A stretch of 64,000 nt of DNA from Alcanivorax sp. (GCF_002726155.1 NZ_PBSH01000042.1:1-64000), one strand, 5' to 3'. Shown: positions 29,683 through 38,391, counted from the first letter of the stretch. A program made the numbers and translations. Notes: a model not told the origin generated them from the sequence alone.

Positions 29683-30981
29683 ATGAGTTTTTCACAATCC
29701 ATGAAGAAACTGGCTGCCGGCGTTGTCGCATCCAGTGCTATTGCCTACAGCGGCGCCGTAATGGCCGCCGACACCATCAAGGTCGGGGTTCTGCACTCCC
29801 TCTCCGGCACCATGGCCATCAGTGAGTCCACTCTCAAAGATACCGTTCTGATGATGATTGAAGAGCAGAACAAGAAGGGCGGCATCATGGGCAAGAAACT
29901 GGAGCCCGTTGTGGTCGACCCGGCGTCCAACTGGCCGCTTTTCGCCGAAAAAACCCGGGAGCTGATTACCAAGGAAGACGTGGACGTTATCTTCGGTTGC
30001 TGGACGTCGGTATCGCGCAAATCCGTACTTCCGGTGGTGGAAGAATTGAACGGACTGCTTTTCTATCCCGTGCAGTATGAAGGCGAGGAATCGTCCAAGA
30101 ATGTTTTCTACACCGGTGCCGCACCAAACCAGCAGGCCATTCCCGCGGTAGATTACCTGATCAACGATCTGGGTGTTGAACGTTTCGTTCTGGCTGGTAC
30201 CGATTACGTGTACCCGCGCACCACCAACAAGATCCTGGAAGCTTACCTCAAGTCCAAAGGCGTGGCCGAAAAGGACATCATGATCAACTACACTCCATTC
30301 GGTCATTCCGATTGGCAGAGCATCGTCAGCGAGATCAAGGCGTTTGGCAGCCAGGGCATGAAAACCGCCGTAGTCTCCACCATCAATGGTGATGCCAACG
30401 TTCCTTTCTACAAGGAACTGGGTAACCAGGGCGTTAGCGCTGAAGACATTCCCGTGATTGCCTTCTCCGTCGGTGAAGAAGAGCTGTCCGGTATCGACAC
30501 CGGCCCGCTGGTTGGCCACCTGGCTGCCTGGAACTACTTCCAGAGCGTCTACAACGACACCAACAATACCTTCATCGACCAGTGGCACGCCTACACCGGT
30601 GACGACAAGCGCGTAACCAATGATCCCATGGAAGCTACCTATATCGGTTTCAACATGTGGGTGAAGGCCGTTGAGAAAGCCAAGTCCACCGATACCGATA
30701 AAGTGGCTGACGCCATGATTGGCATCCAGACACCGAACCTGACCGGCGGAACCGCCGTGATGAACGAAAACCACCACCTTTCCAAGCCGGTGCTGATCGG
30801 TGAAATCCAGGACGACGGCCAGTTCGCTGTAGTCTGGGAAACCGAAGGTCTGGTGAAAGGCGATGCCTGGTCTGACTTCCTGCCAGGCTCCAAGGATCTG
30901 ATCTCTGATTGGACGGCTCCGACCCAATGCGGCAACTACAACACCAAAACCAAAAGCTGCGGCGGTGCTTCAGCCGAATAA
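29683..30981 (+). CDS. urtA: Urea ABC transporter substrate-binding protein
   Basis: This 432-residue protein has a signal peptide (MSFSQSMKKLAAGVVASSAIAYSGAVMA, cleavage near AADTIKVGVLHS). The mature part matches UrtA of the branched-chain-amino-acid receptor fold: GVLHSLSGTMAISESTLKDTVLMMIEEQNKKGG, YPVQYEGEESSKNVFYTGAAPNQQ, and VYPRTTNKILEAYLKSKG. It binds urea in the periplasm for UrtBC. AAGGGG precedes the ATG; the longer ORF start lies inside the regulator gene. A strong hairpin follows before urtB, as is common after highly expressed binding-protein genes. Confidence 0.95.
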   Translation: MSFSQSMKKLAAGVVASSAIAYSGAVMAADTIKVGVLHSLSGTMAISESTLKDTVLMMIEEQNKKGGIMGKKLEPVVVDPASNWPLFAEKTRELITKEDVDVIFGCWTSVSRKSVLPVVEELNGLLFYPVQYEGEESSKNVFYTGAAPNQQAIPAVDYLINDLGVERFVLAGTDYVYPRTTNKILEAYLKSKGVAEKDIMINYTPFGHSDWQSIVSEIKAFGSQGMKTAVVSTINGDANVPFYKELGNQGVSAEDIPVIAFSVGEEELSGIDTGPLVGHLAAWNYFQSVYNDTNNTFIDQWHAYTGDDKRVTNDPMEATYIGFNMWVKAVEKAKSTDTDKVADAMIGIQTPNLTGGTAVMNENHHLSKPVLIGEIQDDGQFAVVWETEGLVKGDAWSDFLPGSKDLISDWTAPTQCGNYNTKTKSCGGASAE

Positions 30982-30992
30982 CTCTCTCGGAC

Positions 30993-31019
30993 CGCACGCC
31001 GGGCATTGCCCGGGGTGCG
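30993..31019 (+). terminator. Hairpin between urtA and urtB, likely attenuator or mRNA stabiliser
   Basis: CGCAC and CCGGGC pair with GCCCGG and GTGCG around an ATT loop, with a single G bulge on each side. There is no T-tract, so read-through is expected. Such stems often raise the level of binding-protein mRNA relative to membrane-subunit mRNA. Confidence 0.6.
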
Positions 31020-31162
31020 CGTCACAAAAAAACATTTCAACACCGTGAAAACCAGTGCGTGACCGGGGAATGGCGCCAGCCTTTAGGACGCCCTTTCCTG
31101 CGTCATTCATCAGCCATCAGGACTCTGGCTTTCACTATTTAACGCCCCGTAAGGAGCCCGTC

Positions 31163-32839
31163 ATGGGTTACAAATTTGGCCAAATGCTGACAGCACTATT
31201 CCTTGTGCTGCTTGCCAGTGTGAGCTGGGCTGAAGAGCCGCTGCAGGACCCGACAGCACCGCCCCGGACCACAACAGAGAACAGCGTGGATGAAATCGAT
31301 ATTCTTCCCCTGTCGCTCCAGGAAATTCTCAACCGGTTGACCAACCGCAGCTTTGATGAAAAAGAAGCTGCCATTCGTCAACTGGCAAAGCAGGACAACC
31401 CTCGTGTTGTACCGCTACTCAACGCCTTAATGAACCGCGAGCTGGTACACAATCGCAAAGACGACACCATCGCGCTGGGCGTCAAGAAAGATGGCCAGTG
31501 GGAACTTCGCGATCCGGAAAGCAGCGAAGTCATCGGCCAGGCGGATAGCCGGGCTGTACGCCCGGTGATCATCAACAACCGCCTGCGTACCGTGATCAAT
31601 AACCAGCTGGCACTGGTCGCTCTGAACGACCCCGACAGCGATATCCGCTACCAGGCCGCCGGGCAACTGATCGGCAATGATGACGCGGAAATGCTTGCGG
31701 CACTGACAACCCGCCACTACCAGGAATCCCACCCCCGCGTTGTTGCGCAAATTGATACCGCACTGAACATTGCCGCCCTGCGCAGTGATGACCTGACTAC
31801 ACGGCTGGACGCCATCGAGGCACTTGCCGGCAACCTGCATCCGGAAGTAAAAAACGCACTCAACACGCGTTTTCTGGCTGCCGACACCCCTCAGGAATCA
31901 CAGGCCCTGGAAAAAGCCATTGCCCGCATTGAAGCTCGCATCGACACCTTCCAGACTGCCGACACCGTGTTCTTCGGCCTGAGCCTGGGGTCCGTTCTGC
32001 TGCTGGCAGCCATTGGTCTGGCCATTACCTTCGGCGTCATGGGCGTCATCAACATGGCCCATGGCGAGCTGATCATGCTCGGCGCCTATACCACCTATGT
32101 GGTGCAACAACTTCTGCCTGACAGCCATGAGTGGTCGTTATTGATTGCCGTTCCCGCTGCCTTTCTGGTATCCGCCTTTGTCGGCGTGCTGATTGAACGG
32201 TTTGTGATTCGCTTTCTTTACGGGCGTCCGCTGGAAACCCTGTTGGCCACCTTTGGTGTCAGCCTGATTCTGCAACAGGCGGTACGGGTGATCTTCTCCC
32301 CGCTCAACCGCACCGTCATCACCCCGGAGTGGATGAGTGGCGCACTGGAAATCAATCCCGTGTTCTCGCTGACCTACAACCGTCTGTACATCATCGTCTT
32401 TGCCCTGGCGGTCTTCCTGGCTTTGCTCGCCCTGCTCAAGAAAACCCGACTGGGCTTGCAGGTCCGTGCAGTGAGCCAGAACCGCGCTACCGCACGCGGC
32501 CTTGGTATCCGCAGTGAACGGGTCAACGCCCTGACCTTCGGGCTGGGATCGGGTATCGCAGGGGTTGCCGGCGTCGCCCTGGCTCAGCTGACCAACGTGG
32601 GCCCGAACCTGGGCCAGAGCTACATTATCGATTCCTTCATGGTGGTGGTATTCGGCGGGGTCGGCAATCTGTGGGGCACCCTCACTGCAGCGTTCAGCCT
32701 CGGCATTGCCAATAAATTACTGGAGCCCATGGCCGGCGCGGTCCTGGCCAAGATTGTCGTACTGGTCTTCATCATTCTGTTTATCCAGCGCAAACCGCGG
32801 GGCCTGTTCCCGCAACGTGGCCGGGCGGCGGAGGAATAA
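31163..32839 (+). CDS. urtB: Urea ABC transporter permease UrtB
   Basis: This 558-residue protein begins with a cleavable hydrophobic leader (FGQMLTALFLVLLASVSWA). About 250 residues of helical HEAT-like repeat follow (LSLQEILNRLTNRSFDEKEAAIRQL and similar), then the LivH-type permease domain with eight or so membrane helices (TVFFGLSLGSVLLLAAIGLAITFGVMGVINMAHGELIMLGAY). The long periplasmic extension is usual in proteobacterial UrtB. AAGGAG precedes the ATG, and the longer ORF lacks such a site. It pairs with UrtC to form the urea channel. Confidence 0.94.
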   Translation: MGYKFGQMLTALFLVLLASVSWAEEPLQDPTAPPRTTTENSVDEIDILPLSLQEILNRLTNRSFDEKEAAIRQLAKQDNPRVVPLLNALMNRELVHNRKDDTIALGVKKDGQWELRDPESSEVIGQADSRAVRPVIINNRLRTVINNQLALVALNDPDSDIRYQAAGQLIGNDDAEMLAALTTRHYQESHPRVVAQIDTALNIAALRSDDLTTRLDAIEALAGNLHPEVKNALNTRFLAADTPQESQALEKAIARIEARIDTFQTADTVFFGLSLGSVLLLAAIGLAITFGVMGVINMAHGELIMLGAYTTYVVQQLLPDSHEWSLLIAVPAAFLVSAFVGVLIERFVIRFLYGRPLETLLATFGVSLILQQAVRVIFSPLNRTVITPEWMSGALEINPVFSLTYNRLYIIVFALAVFLALLALLKKTRLGLQVRAVSQNRATARGLGIRSERVNALTFGLGSGIAGVAGVALAQLTNVGPNLGQSYIIDSFMVVVFGGVGNLWGTLTAAFSLGIANKLLEPMAGAVLAKIVVLVFIILFIQRKPRGLFPQRGRAAEE

Positions 32840-32840
32840 C

Positions 32841-34001
32841 ATGCGAGATTCAACTTTCAAAAGCGCCTTTAATGACCGCACAGCAAAAACCTTCATGGCA
32901 GTGCTGTTTGGTGCCACCCTGCTGGTAACGGTCCTTAACCAACTGTTCCCTGCTGACTCGGCCCTCCATGTGAGCGCCTATACCGTGACCCTGCTGGGCA
33001 AGTACCTGTGCTATGCCCTGCTGGCGCTGGCACTGGACCTGGTGTGGGGCTACTGCGGCATCCTCAGCCTCGGCCATGGTGCCTTTTTTGCACTGGGCGG
33101 CTACGCCATGGGCATGTACCTGATGCGTCAGATCGGTGACCGGGGCGTTTACGGCAACCCGGAACTGCCGGACTTCATGGTCTTTCTCAACTGGAGTGAA
33201 CTGCCCTGGTACTGGCACGGCTTCGACCAATTCTGGTTCACCGCGCTGATGATTTTGCTGGTCCCCGGTCTGCTGGCATTTGTGTTCGGCTGGCTTGCCT
33301 TCCGTTCCCGGGTCACCGGGGTGTATCTGTCGATCATCACCCAGGCGCTAACTTATGCATTGATGCTGGCGTTTTTCCGCAACGAGCTGGGCTTTGGTGG
33401 CAACAACGGGCTCACCGACTTCAAGGATTTGCTGGGCTTTTCACTGCAATCCGACACCACCCGCGTGGGGTTGTTGATCGCCACCGCCGTGGCGCTGGCT
33501 GGCGCCTTCATTCTGTGTCGCTGGATTACCGGCAGCAAGCTTGGGCGCGTGGTCATGGCGGTGCGGGATGCAGAGTCCCGGGCACGGTTTGTGGGCTACC
33601 GAACCGAGCATTACAAGCTGTGGATATTCACCCTCAGCGCCATTCTTGCCGGCATTGCCGGGGCACTTTATGTCCCGCAGGTTGGCATCATCAACCCCGG
33701 CGAATTTTCGCCACTCAACTCCATTGAGCTGGTGGTATGGGTCGCCGTGGGCGGACGCGCCACACTGTACGGCGCGGTAATCGGTGCCATTCTGGTGAAC
33801 TACGGCAAAACCGTATTCACTGGCATCATGCCGGAGGCCTGGTTGTTCGCCTTGGGTGGGTTGTTTGTGGCGGTCACCGTGTTCCTGCCCCATGGTCTGG
33901 TAGGGCTGGTGGCAGAAAACTGGGGCAAGGTAAAAACCCGCTTCGCCCAAAATGGAAACGCATCCAATACCACCAACCCGGCAGAAGGAGACACGCCATG
34001 A
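32841..34001 (+). CDS. urtC: Urea ABC transporter permease UrtC
   Basis: The product has 386 residues from MRDSTFKSAFNDRTAKTF, with GGAGG 6 bp upstream and 1 bp after the urtB stop. The LivM-type permease has around nine membrane helices and the family block LALDLVWGYCGILSLGHGAFFALGGYAMGMYLM. A stretch YLSIITQALTYALMLAFFRNELGFGGNNGLTDF matches UrtC. It forms the second inner-membrane half of the urea importer. The urtD start overlaps the stop by 4 bp, indicating coupling. Confidence 0.95.
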   Translation: MRDSTFKSAFNDRTAKTFMAVLFGATLLVTVLNQLFPADSALHVSAYTVTLLGKYLCYALLALALDLVWGYCGILSLGHGAFFALGGYAMGMYLMRQIGDRGVYGNPELPDFMVFLNWSELPWYWHGFDQFWFTALMILLVPGLLAFVFGWLAFRSRVTGVYLSIITQALTYALMLAFFRNELGFGGNNGLTDFKDLLGFSLQSDTTRVGLLIATAVALAGAFILCRWITGSKLGRVVMAVRDAESRARFVGYRTEHYKLWIFTLSAILAGIAGALYVPQVGIINPGEFSPLNSIELVVWVAVGGRATLYGAVIGAILVNYGKTVFTGIMPEAWLFALGGLFVAVTVFLPHGLVGLVAENWGKVKTRFAQNGNASNTTNPAEGDTP

Positions 34002-34843
34002 GCGCATTGGACAGTTTGCGCGAAACCTTTCGCCGTGATCAGGTATTCGATTTCATGCGCCAGGGCACACGCCCGGTGGCGCCTGGCCAGCTCGATTCCG
34101 GCGCCGGTAAAAACATTCTCTATCTGGAGGATATCACCGTCAGCTTTGATGGTTTCAAGGCCCTCAATGACCTGACGATGTATATCAAGACCGGTGAGTT
34201 GCGCTGCATCATCGGCCCCAACGGGGCCGGCAAATCCACCATGATGGATGTCATTACCGGCAAAACACGGCCCGATAGCGGCACCTGCTTTTTTGGCCAG
34301 ACTCTGGACCTGACCCGCATGAGCGAAACCGATATCGCCACTGCCGGGATTGGCCGCAAATTCCAGAAGCCTACCGTGTTCCCCGAACACACCGCATTCG
34401 AAAATCTGGAGCTGGCCATGCACGGGGCCAAAGGCCCCTGGCATTCTCTCTTCACCCAGCTCAGCGGCGAGCAAAAAAACTGGATCGAGGAAACGCTGTA
34501 CACCGTCGGGCTACTGGAGGATCGCAACAAGGTCGCAGGTCTGCTTTCCCATGGCCAGAAACAGTGGCTGGAAATCGGCATGGTCCTGATGCAGAAACCA
34601 CAGCTACTGCTGGTGGACGAACCCATCGCCGGCATGACCCGCCAGGAAGTCGACCGCACAGGTGAACTGCTGCAAAGCCTGGCTGGCAAACATTCGGTAG
34701 TGGTGGTTGAACACGACATGGAATTCATTCGCTCCATCGCCAGCACCGTTACCGTGTTGCATCAGGGCAGCGTGCTTGCCGAAGGCACCATGGAGCAGGT
34801 GCAGAATGATCCGAAAGTGATCGAGGTTTACCTGGGTGAATAA
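33998..34843 (+). CDS. urtD: Urea ABC transporter ATP-binding protein UrtD
   Basis: The product has 281 residues with a 45-residue N-terminal extension before the ATPase core. Walker A is GPNGAGKST, the ABC signature region is LLSHGQKQWLEIG, Walker B is LLLVDEPIAGM, and the switch histidine is in VVVEHDMEFI. Overlap with urtC (ATGA) and GAAGGAGA upstream support the start. LSHGQ instead of LSGGQ is common in LivG/UrtD proteins. A 198-bp repeat-bearing gap separates it from urtE. Confidence 0.95.
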   Translation: MSALDSLRETFRRDQVFDFMRQGTRPVAPGQLDSGAGKNILYLEDITVSFDGFKALNDLTMYIKTGELRCIIGPNGAGKSTMMDVITGKTRPDSGTCFFGQTLDLTRMSETDIATAGIGRKFQKPTVFPEHTAFENLELAMHGAKGPWHSLFTQLSGEQKNWIEETLYTVGLLEDRNKVAGLLSHGQKQWLEIGMVLMQKPQLLLVDEPIAGMTRQEVDRTGELLQSLAGKHSVVVVEHDMEFIRSIASTVTVLHQGSVLAEGTMEQVQNDPKVIEVYLGE

Positions 34844-34850
34844 CAGCCCC

Positions 34851-35009
34851 TGTAGCAGCGCCGCGCTCTGTGCTCTACGAGTATGAGGCGAGAAAAAACG
34901 CCCTCAATTGAGAGTACCGAGAAGCGAGTAACGAAAATTCTTTTGCCTTTCGAAACTCGCTTCTCGTAACTCGAAACTCGATATTCGCGCCTCAAGCGGC
35001 GCTCCTACA
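34851..35009. repeat. Heptad-periodic palindromic element E (word ACTCG) inside a TGTAG..GCGCCGC inverted repeat
   Basis: The outer arms TGTAGCAGCGCCGC (34851-34864) and GCGGCGCTCCTACA (34996-35009) match at all but one base. The right arm carries ACTCG, TCTCG, ACTCG, ACTCG, ATTCG and CCTCA in strict 7-base steps from 34955. The left arm carries GAGTA, GAGAA, GAGTA and GAAAA in 7-base steps from 34912. The inner stem GAGAAGCGAGT/ACTCGCTTCTC is perfect. The right flank shares most bases with element D. It lies inside the urt operon, before urtE. Confidence 0.85.
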
Positions 35010-35041
35010 ACGGCTTCGAAATAATGTTACGGAGTAAAACC

Positions 35042-35737
35042 GTGCTGAAACTGAACAACGTCAACCAATACTACGGCGAATCCCACACCCTCTGGGATGT
35101 GGACCTGGACATGAAAAAAGGCGAATGCCTGTGTGTCATGGGCCGCAACGGCGTGGGCATGACCACCCTGCTGAAAACCATTATGGGCCTGCTGCCCGTA
35201 AAAGGCGGCAGCATTGAGTTCAACGGCCAGGACTTTGCGCGACAGGCCGCGGAAGAGCGCGCCCGCGCCGGGATTGGGTATGTTCCCCAGGGCCGGGAAA
35301 TTTTCCCCCTGCTTACCGTGGAAGAAAACCTGGAAACCGGCCTGCAAGCACGCCCCGATCGCAGCAAAAAAATCCCGGACCGCATATACGACCTTTTCCC
35401 CGTGCTGCATGAGATGCGTAACCGTCGTGGGGGCGATCTGTCCGGCGGGCAGCAACAGCAACTGGCCATCGGCCGCGCCCTGGCACTGGACCCAACACTA
35501 CTGATTCTCGACGAGCCCACTGAAGGCATCCAACCCAACATCGTCGACATGATCGGCCGGGTAATCAAAACCCTGAACCGGCAGGAAGGGTTGACCGTGC
35601 TATTGGTCGAACAGAAACTTCACTTCGCCCGCGCCACCGCCGACCGCTTTGCCATTCTGGATCGTGGCAGCAAAGTGGCAGAGGGCAATATGGGCGAATT
35701 GGATGACACCCTGATCAAGAGTTACCTCACTGTCTGA
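35042..35737 (+). CDS. urtE: Urea ABC transporter ATP-binding protein UrtE, altered Walker A
   Basis: The product has 231 residues from a GTG start with GGAG 8 bp upstream; the ORF-track ATG at 35024 lacks a site and adds six non-family residues. The protein matches UrtE (NNVNQYYGESHTLWDVDLDM, YVPQGREIFPLLTVEENL), with signature LSGGQQQQLAIGRAL and Walker B LLILDEPTEGIQPN. The P-loop reads GRNGVGMTT: the invariant lysine that contacts the ATP phosphates is methionine (residue 40, codon ATG where AAG is expected). This could impair ATPase activity, or be a sequencing error. Confidence 0.92.
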   Translation: MLKLNNVNQYYGESHTLWDVDLDMKKGECLCVMGRNGVGMTTLLKTIMGLLPVKGGSIEFNGQDFARQAAEERARAGIGYVPQGREIFPLLTVEENLETGLQARPDRSKKIPDRIYDLFPVLHEMRNRRGGDLSGGQQQQLAIGRALALDPTLLILDEPTEGIQPNIVDMIGRVIKTLNRQEGLTVLLVEQKLHFARATADRFAILDRGSKVAEGNMGELDDTLIKSYLTV

Positions 35738-35755
35738 GAATCAATACCCCCTCTA

Positions 35756-35778
35756 CTGTAGGAGCGACGCTCCTACAG
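35756..35778. repeat. Perfect 11-bp-arm palindrome (CTGTAGGAGCG)
   Basis: CTGTAGGAGCG, one central A, then its exact reverse complement. It is 19 bp after the urtE stop and uses the same TGTAGGAGCG word that flanks elements D and E and ends the hairpin cluster near 4108. It may aid 3' end formation of the urt transcript. The rest of the gap to 35893 shows nothing clear. Confidence 0.8.
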
Positions 35779-35893
35779 AAAAACGGCACGGTTCACCCTT
35801 CGATGCCCCAACATAACCAGTAAGCCAGCATAGACAGATCACGGCGCACCTTTCACACTGCGTCTCCAATCACCAACCTGTGGATTACCGATC

Positions 35894-36769
35894 ATGCTGG
35901 CCACTCTCTGGACCATCATTGCTCCCGTGCTGCTGTGCGCAGGCCTGGGCTATGGCTGGGCGCGAGCGGGCAAGCCTTTTGACACCCAGATGGTCACCTC
36001 GCTGGTCACCCTGGTCACTACCCCTTGTCTGATTGTGGCCACCATGGGCAAGACGGATCTGGACCTGCAGGCGCTCATGGAAGTGGCCGGTCTGGCAGTG
36101 GCGGTACTGGCCACCACTTTCGTGGTCAGCGCGGTGATACTGCGCCTCACCGGTCAGCCCTTTCGGGTGTTTCTACCTTCACTGGTCTTCCCCAACACCG
36201 GCAACATGGGCATTCCGCTGTGTATGCTCGCGTTTGGCGAAGCCGGATTGGCATTGTCGCTGGCGTGGATGATGCTCTACTCCGTGGCACATTTCTCCCT
36301 GGGGCTGGCCATCGTCAGTGGTCAGGGCTTTTCCCTGAAACTGTTTCGCCACCCGATTCTGATCTCCGTGTTTCTGGCCGTGGCCATGGTCGCTTTCCAG
36401 CTAAGCCTGCCTGAGTGGCTCTACAACACCGTCAGCCTGATCGGCGATCTGACCATTCCCTTGATGCTGATTACACTGGGGGTGTCCCTGTCGCAGCTGA
36501 AAGTCCGCCATCTGGGTAGCGGAGCCGGGTTTGCGGTCCTGCGGCTGGCCAGTGGCTTTGCGGTGGGATGGGGGCTGGTGACAGCACTGGACATCGACGG
36601 CCCGCTACGCGGTGTGGTGCTGATCGAATCCACCATGCCCGTGGCAGTATTCAATTATCTGCTCGCCAAAGCCTACAACCGGGGCGCGGAAGAAGTCGCT
36701 GCCATGGTGGTGATTTCCACCTTGCTGGCGTTTTTGCTGCTACCCCTGCTATTGAGCTACGCGCTTTGA
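35894..36769 (+). CDS. AEC-family transporter
   Basis: This 291-residue protein has about ten membrane helices in the two-fold layout of the auxin-efflux-carrier (AEC) family: APVLLCAGLGYGWARAG at the start, a crossover segment VFPNTGNMGIPLCMLAFGEAGLAL, and the repeat-like IPLMLITLGVSLSQL and IESTMPVAVFNYLLAKAYN. Bacterial members export or import organic acids (malate, malonate), but the substrate cannot be read from sequence. Inner membrane. It is not obviously in an operon; the next gene is convergent with its stop 2 bp away. Confidence 0.88.
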   Translation: MLATLWTIIAPVLLCAGLGYGWARAGKPFDTQMVTSLVTLVTTPCLIVATMGKTDLDLQALMEVAGLAVAVLATTFVVSAVILRLTGQPFRVFLPSLVFPNTGNMGIPLCMLAFGEAGLALSLAWMMLYSVAHFSLGLAIVSGQGFSLKLFRHPILISVFLAVAMVAFQLSLPEWLYNTVSLIGDLTIPLMLITLGVSLSQLKVRHLGSGAGFAVLRLASGFAVGWGLVTALDIDGPLRGVVLIESTMPVAVFNYLLAKAYNRGAEEVAAMVVISTLLAFLLLPLLLSYAL

Positions 36770-36770
36770 A

Positions 36771-37178
36771 TTAAGTCACGGGGATAAACCACCTGGGCTT
36801 CATGCGCCCAAAGTCTCGACGCAGGTTATGCTTGAGCGAACGCGTTGAATCCAGCACAAACGTCTCCTGACCGTCGCGGACAAATACCACCCAGTGCCAG
36901 AACGGCTTGCCGTTTTCCCGGTGCCACTTGATCGCCAGCAGTGCCCGTTCCGGCAGCCCCTGCCAACCGGAAAAGGGCTGCTCACCCGGCAGCGCCCGCA
37001 ACCCATACGCCGCCAGCAACCGCCGCACATAAGCGGTATCCGACCACAGCGTGCGGTCTGCCGGGTCGATCCCCAACCGGGCTGCCCGCTGCCTCGCCCG
37101 GCGGTAGCTCACCCCCGCCAGGGTGGCCACTGCGGCAATGCCGCAACCCGTCACGTCATCCTGAATCACCGGCTTCAT
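36771..37178 (-). CDS. Peptidase C39-like (papain-fold) small protein
   Basis: This 135-residue protein resembles a stand-alone C39 peptidase domain: QDDVTGCGIAAVATLAGVSY gives the oxyanion Gln and nucleophilic Cys, KPFWHWVVFVRDGQETFVLDSTRS gives the His and Asp of the triad. In bacteriocin exporters this domain trims double-glycine leaders, but here there is no attached ABC module and no signal peptide, so it may be a stand-alone cysteine peptidase or a C39-like protein of other use. It lies convergent to the AEC transporter. The catalytic assignment is inference from motif spacing. Confidence 0.72.
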   Translation of the reverse strand: MKPVIQDDVTGCGIAAVATLAGVSYRRARQRAARLGIDPADRTLWSDTAYVRRLLAAYGLRALPGEQPFSGWQGLPERALLAIKWHRENGKPFWHWVVFVRDGQETFVLDSTRSLKHNLRRDFGRMKPRWFIPVT

Positions 37179-37246
37179 CCAAGCCTCCTGTGCGCCCTCT
37201 TTACCAAACGCTTACACTGACGGTTTTTCCGTCACGGGGCCATTCC

Positions 37247-37378
37247 ATGATCCACCGCCTGACACAACTTTTTCCACTCTGGGCCCTGCTCTTTTCCCTG
37301 CTGGCCTACTGGCAGCCGCAGTGGCTGGTAGCCGGCAAACCCGCCATCGTGCCACTGCTTATGCTGATGAACCTATAA
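37247..37378 (+). pseudogene. Truncated bile-acid:sodium symporter (BASS) family gene, N-terminal remnant
   Basis: The 43-residue frame reads MIHRLTQLFPLWALLFSLLAYWQPQWLVAGK and continues KPAIVPLLMLMNL before a stop. This is the characteristic N-terminus of BASS-family transporters, which normally run to about 300 residues. Immediately after this stop the sequence becomes AT-rich and unrelated for about 1.3 kb. The rest of the transporter is nowhere in the window. The simplest reading is that an insertion or deletion removed the remainder. It is too short to be a functional transporter. Confidence 0.7.
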
Positions 37379-37503
37379 ACAATTAGACCCCAAAGGACGT
37401 AAAATACATGAAGCTGGTAGCGGTTTGTGCTTGAGCCAACATTCAGGGAAACTTGCCTAATTATTTCTGTATTGCCAGAACCTAATTAATAAGAGGGATA
37501 AAA

Positions 37504-38391
37504 ATGTCGGCAGGCGTGTTTTTGGCTGTAGGGGTTGGGATTTTTGTTGCGCTAATGCTCTATGTAGCATTAAGAGATGACTCCTTAGACCCAGCCCCAG
37601 ATAGAGTGGAACCAGAAACCAAATCGCTCTCAAATGGTGCTCAATCTTTATTTAGTGGCTGGAAAATTACTGACTATATCGCTTCCGTTGATATGCAAAC
37701 GAGAGTGGTGGATGGAAAGGAATATCCTGAGACTGCTCTGATGAGATTTGGTGAGCACGCAAAAAAATTATACATGAGCCAAGTATCCGTTCCCTCTATA
37801 GAATTAGGAAAACTTGGATCGGATGCAATCATTCATGTCTTTCCTACATTTATCGTCTACCATAGCGCTCCCGAAGATATTCGTCATTCCAGCTTTATCA
37901 TTTTCTCACCGCCAGCCAAGAATTTAGAGAAAGCCATTATAGAAACGGGAAAGGCATCTTCATTATTAAAATCGGATCCCAGAAAATTTATAGAGGGTTT
38001 TTCTTGTCTTCTGGACCCAAACTCTCTTAGAGTTTTCGCAGAAAATAAATACGGACGACATTCTGATCAAGAAGAATCTTTAGAAAAAGATACTAATGAT
38101 ATCCTTCATGGAATGATGGAAAGAGCTTCAAAGTGGGAATCCAAAGGCAGCCAGATTGCTCAAGATTGCCTCTATAATGGGTTATTAAAAGGCGAGATAG
38201 TGCGCCTATCCGAAATTAACAATGTTATTCGACAGCGCTACTCATACAAAACCAACGTGGTTGAGTATGGATTTATCAATAAGATGATGTCGTATGTTGA
38301 TCAAGGATCGGTGATAAACATTAATGCCGAAGGAGGAGACATAGTTTTTGTTCATAAAAACTATGCTAGAGAAATATTAGGGAAAGACTGA
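37504..38391 (+). CDS. ORFan membrane-anchored protein in AT-rich island
   Basis: The product has 295 residues, not recognised. It begins with a single transmembrane helix (VFLAVGVGIFVALMLYVAL) and a short linker, so it is probably anchored with the remainder on one side of the membrane. The rest is a mixed alpha/beta globular sequence (DYIASVDMQTRVVDGKEYPETALMRFG, DAIIHVFPTFIVYHSAP) without signature motifs, and with a charged helical segment near 195-235. GAGGGA precedes the ATG, supporting translation. Codon usage is AT-rich and unlike its neighbours, a sign of recent acquisition. Confidence 0.7.
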   Translation: MSAGVFLAVGVGIFVALMLYVALRDDSLDPAPDRVEPETKSLSNGAQSLFSGWKITDYIASVDMQTRVVDGKEYPETALMRFGEHAKKLYMSQVSVPSIELGKLGSDAIIHVFPTFIVYHSAPEDIRHSSFIIFSPPAKNLEKAIIETGKASSLLKSDPRKFIEGFSCLLDPNSLRVFAENKYGRHSDQEESLEKDTNDILHGMMERASKWESKGSQIAQDCLYNGLLKGEIVRLSEINNVIRQRYSYKTNVVEYGFINKMMSYVDQGSVININAEGGDIVFVHKNYAREILGKD

